From NCBI GenBank assembly GCA_017479035.1, contig JAFVCR010000086.1, positions 1-6,365 on the forward strand: DNA of 6,365 bases, given 5' to 3'. Made by a program: the position numbers and the translations under genes. Below are positions 5,921-6,365 of the stretch, piece after piece. This DNA is from Kiritimatiellia bacterium (GTDB lineage Bacteria > Verrucomicrobiota > Kiritimatiellia > RFP12 > UBA1067). How positions within the stretch are numbered: position 1 is the stretch's first letter; each line of letters opens with the position of its first letter. The notes beneath the pieces are model-generated. The model saw nothing but the letters and a program-made list of their open reading frames with translations, had not been told where the DNA came from and did not search any database.

Positions 5921-5984
5921 CGTTCACAAAGTCCACAAAGTCTTCAAAAACTTCGTGTCCTTCGTGAACTTCGTGTGAGCATTT
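5921..5984. repeat. Gene-less inverted repeat of the same 9-nt-periodic family
   Basis: Left half: CACAAAGTC twice, then TTCAAAAAC. Right half: CTTCGTGTC, CTTCGTGAA and CTTCGTGTGAG. The halves face each other like the two arms flanking the GxxExxY gene, but with nothing between them. The right tip CTTCGTGTGAGCAT parallels CTTTGCGTGAGACAT at the right end of the GxxExxY unit, and CACAAAGTCCACAAAG parallels CGCAAAGTCCGCGAAG at its left end. Confidence 0.7.
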
Positions 5985-6011
5985 TATCCCCCACCACCTC
6001 CTCCACTTCCT

Positions 6012-6045
6012 CCCCCTCCCCCCGCCTGTCTCCCGCCCCTCCCCC
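6012..6045 (-). other. G-quadruplex-capable tract in a pyrimidine-rich stretch
   Basis: On the plus strand 5988-6045 is almost entirely C and T. Read on the minus strand, 6045-6012 has five G runs of 5, 4, 3, 6 and 5 bases, separated by loops of 1, 1, 8 and 1 nt, which satisfies the usual G-quadruplex rule. It is non-coding. The role is unknown; simple low-complexity drift is the plain alternative. Confidence 0.55.
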
Positions 6046-6046
6046 G

Positions 6047-6114
6047 GGGGTCTCTGAAACGAGAGAGGGAAGTCTCCATCTCTAGAGACTTCCCTCTCTC
6101 CCTTTTTAGACCCC
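6047..6114 (+). terminator. Long hairpin, probable intrinsic terminator
   Basis: A perfect 16-bp stem (6061-6076 with 6085-6100) around an 8-nt loop is followed by CCTTTTT (6101-6107). Outside this, GGGGTCT (6047-6053) pairs with AGACCCC (6108-6114), so the T run lies inside a larger imperfect palindrome opposite GAAA. It would end plus-strand transcription coming from the GH109-like gene, though it lies about 370 nt beyond that stop codon. On the minus strand no T run follows the stem. The unusual length also fits a small palindromic repeat. Confidence 0.6.
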
Positions 6115-6191
6115 GCTCTCTCCCTCTCGCATCCCCGCTCTCTCGCTTCGCCATCAAGGCGGCCTCATCCCCTCAAAGCCGCTCCCCCCGC

Positions 6192-6228
6192 AAAAAGTCC
6201 GCCGTCACCAGATGCGTTTGAACGGCGG
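6192..6228 (-). terminator. Possible terminator at the end of the right-edge gene
   Basis: On the minus strand a 7-bp G+C stem (6228-6222 with 6205-6199) with a 16-nt loop is followed after 2 nt by TTTTT (6196-6192). The stem overlaps the stop codon of the partial gene. The long loop makes it a weak candidate. Confidence 0.35.
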
Positions 6229-6363
6229 CGGGACGATCGGCGTGCCCGGCTTGGCGAAACGTTTGTGGAACGCCTTGGTCGATTTCGGGAAGCACACCTT
6301 GTTTTTCCCGTCCGGGACGAGCTGATGGTTGCCGTCCGGCGCGCCCACATCGAAGTAGCAATG
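6205..6363 (-). CDS. Unrecognised protein, C-terminal 52 residues
   Basis: An open frame runs in from the right edge to a TGA at 6205-6207; it has no start codon inside the window. The residues are HCYFDVGAPDGNHQLVPDG followed by a basic, proline-rich end (KRFAKPGTPIVPPPFKRIW). Of the three minus-strand frames here it is the one whose composition looks protein-like; the other two are rich in Arg and Ser, as expected of shadow frames. A terminator-like stem overlaps its stop. It converges on the GH109-like gene across the repeat-filled 5677-6204 stretch. I do not recognise the family. Confidence 0.6.
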   Translation of the reverse strand, partial: HCYFDVGAPDGNHQLVPDGKNKVCFPKSTKAFHKRFAKPGTPIVPPPFKRIW

Positions 6364-6365
6364 GA

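Noticed and set aside
5702..5984. CRISPR array
   Set aside because: The 9-nt units are contiguous, vary, and turn around in orientation; there are no regular repeats of 25-40 nt with unique spacers, and no cas genes.
5540..6085. 181-codon plus-strand frame running out of the GH109-like gene
   Set aside because: Its translation is that of the palindrome, the repeats and the pyrimidine tract (Pro and Ser runs, YIIYYYIYMRIP), so it is not a protein gene.

Overview
The window looks like a chromosomal segment from a moderately GC-rich, probably strictly anaerobic bacterium. It carries a FucO-type iron alcohol dehydrogenase, an oxygen-sensitive type of dihydroxy-acid dehydratase, a flavodiiron protein and a GH109-like protein, a mix seen in gut or sediment bacteria that degrade polysaccharides or mucin. 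A member of the PVC group (Verrucomicrobiota, Kiritimatiellota or Lentisphaerota) is my low-confidence guess; nothing in the sequence proves it.

Layout. Bases 2-346 (+) are the C-terminal end of a FucO-like alcohol dehydrogenase, which converges on ilvD (365-2029, -). Upstream of ilvD, also on the minus strand, are a small GxxExxY-family gene (2089-2481) and a flavodiiron protein gene (2525-3696) whose frame is broken by an apparent one-base deletion at 2768/2769. Bases 3697-3831 are a divergent promoter region with a good sigma70-type promoter in each direction. On the plus strand follow a stand-alone IMP cyclohydrolase (PurH N-terminal domain only, 3832-4512) and, 6 nt later, a Gfo/Idh/MocA protein closest to GH109 glycosidases (4519-5676). 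Bases 5677-6204 are non-coding and crowded with repeats: a 9-nt-periodic repeat fragment, an imperfect palindrome of about 190 nt with an A+T core, a second 9-nt-periodic inverted repeat, a pyrimidine tract with G-quadruplex potential on the minus strand, and a long hairpin terminator. The last 159 bases hold the C-terminus of an unrecognised minus-strand gene.

The most notable structure is the GxxExxY gene. It is bracketed almost to the base by 35-nt inverted repeats (2042-2076 and 2483-2517, 33/35 identical) made of 9-nt units of the form CRCRAAGNN. This 476-bp unit exactly fills the gap between the flavodiiron stop codon and the ilvD ribosome binding site. It is lower in GC than its surroundings (172/360 = 48% over 2101-2460 by hand count). 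A related inverted repeat without a gene lies at 5921-5984. I read these as members of one repeat family, the first possibly a tiny one-gene mobile unit. No transposase is present, so mobility is inference.

How the genes may work together: flavodiiron protein and ilvD probably share a transcript, in which a reductase that removes O2 or NO would protect a labile Fe-S dehydratase (inference). The purine gene and the GH109-like gene share a promoter and are close enough for translational coupling, with no obvious metabolic link.
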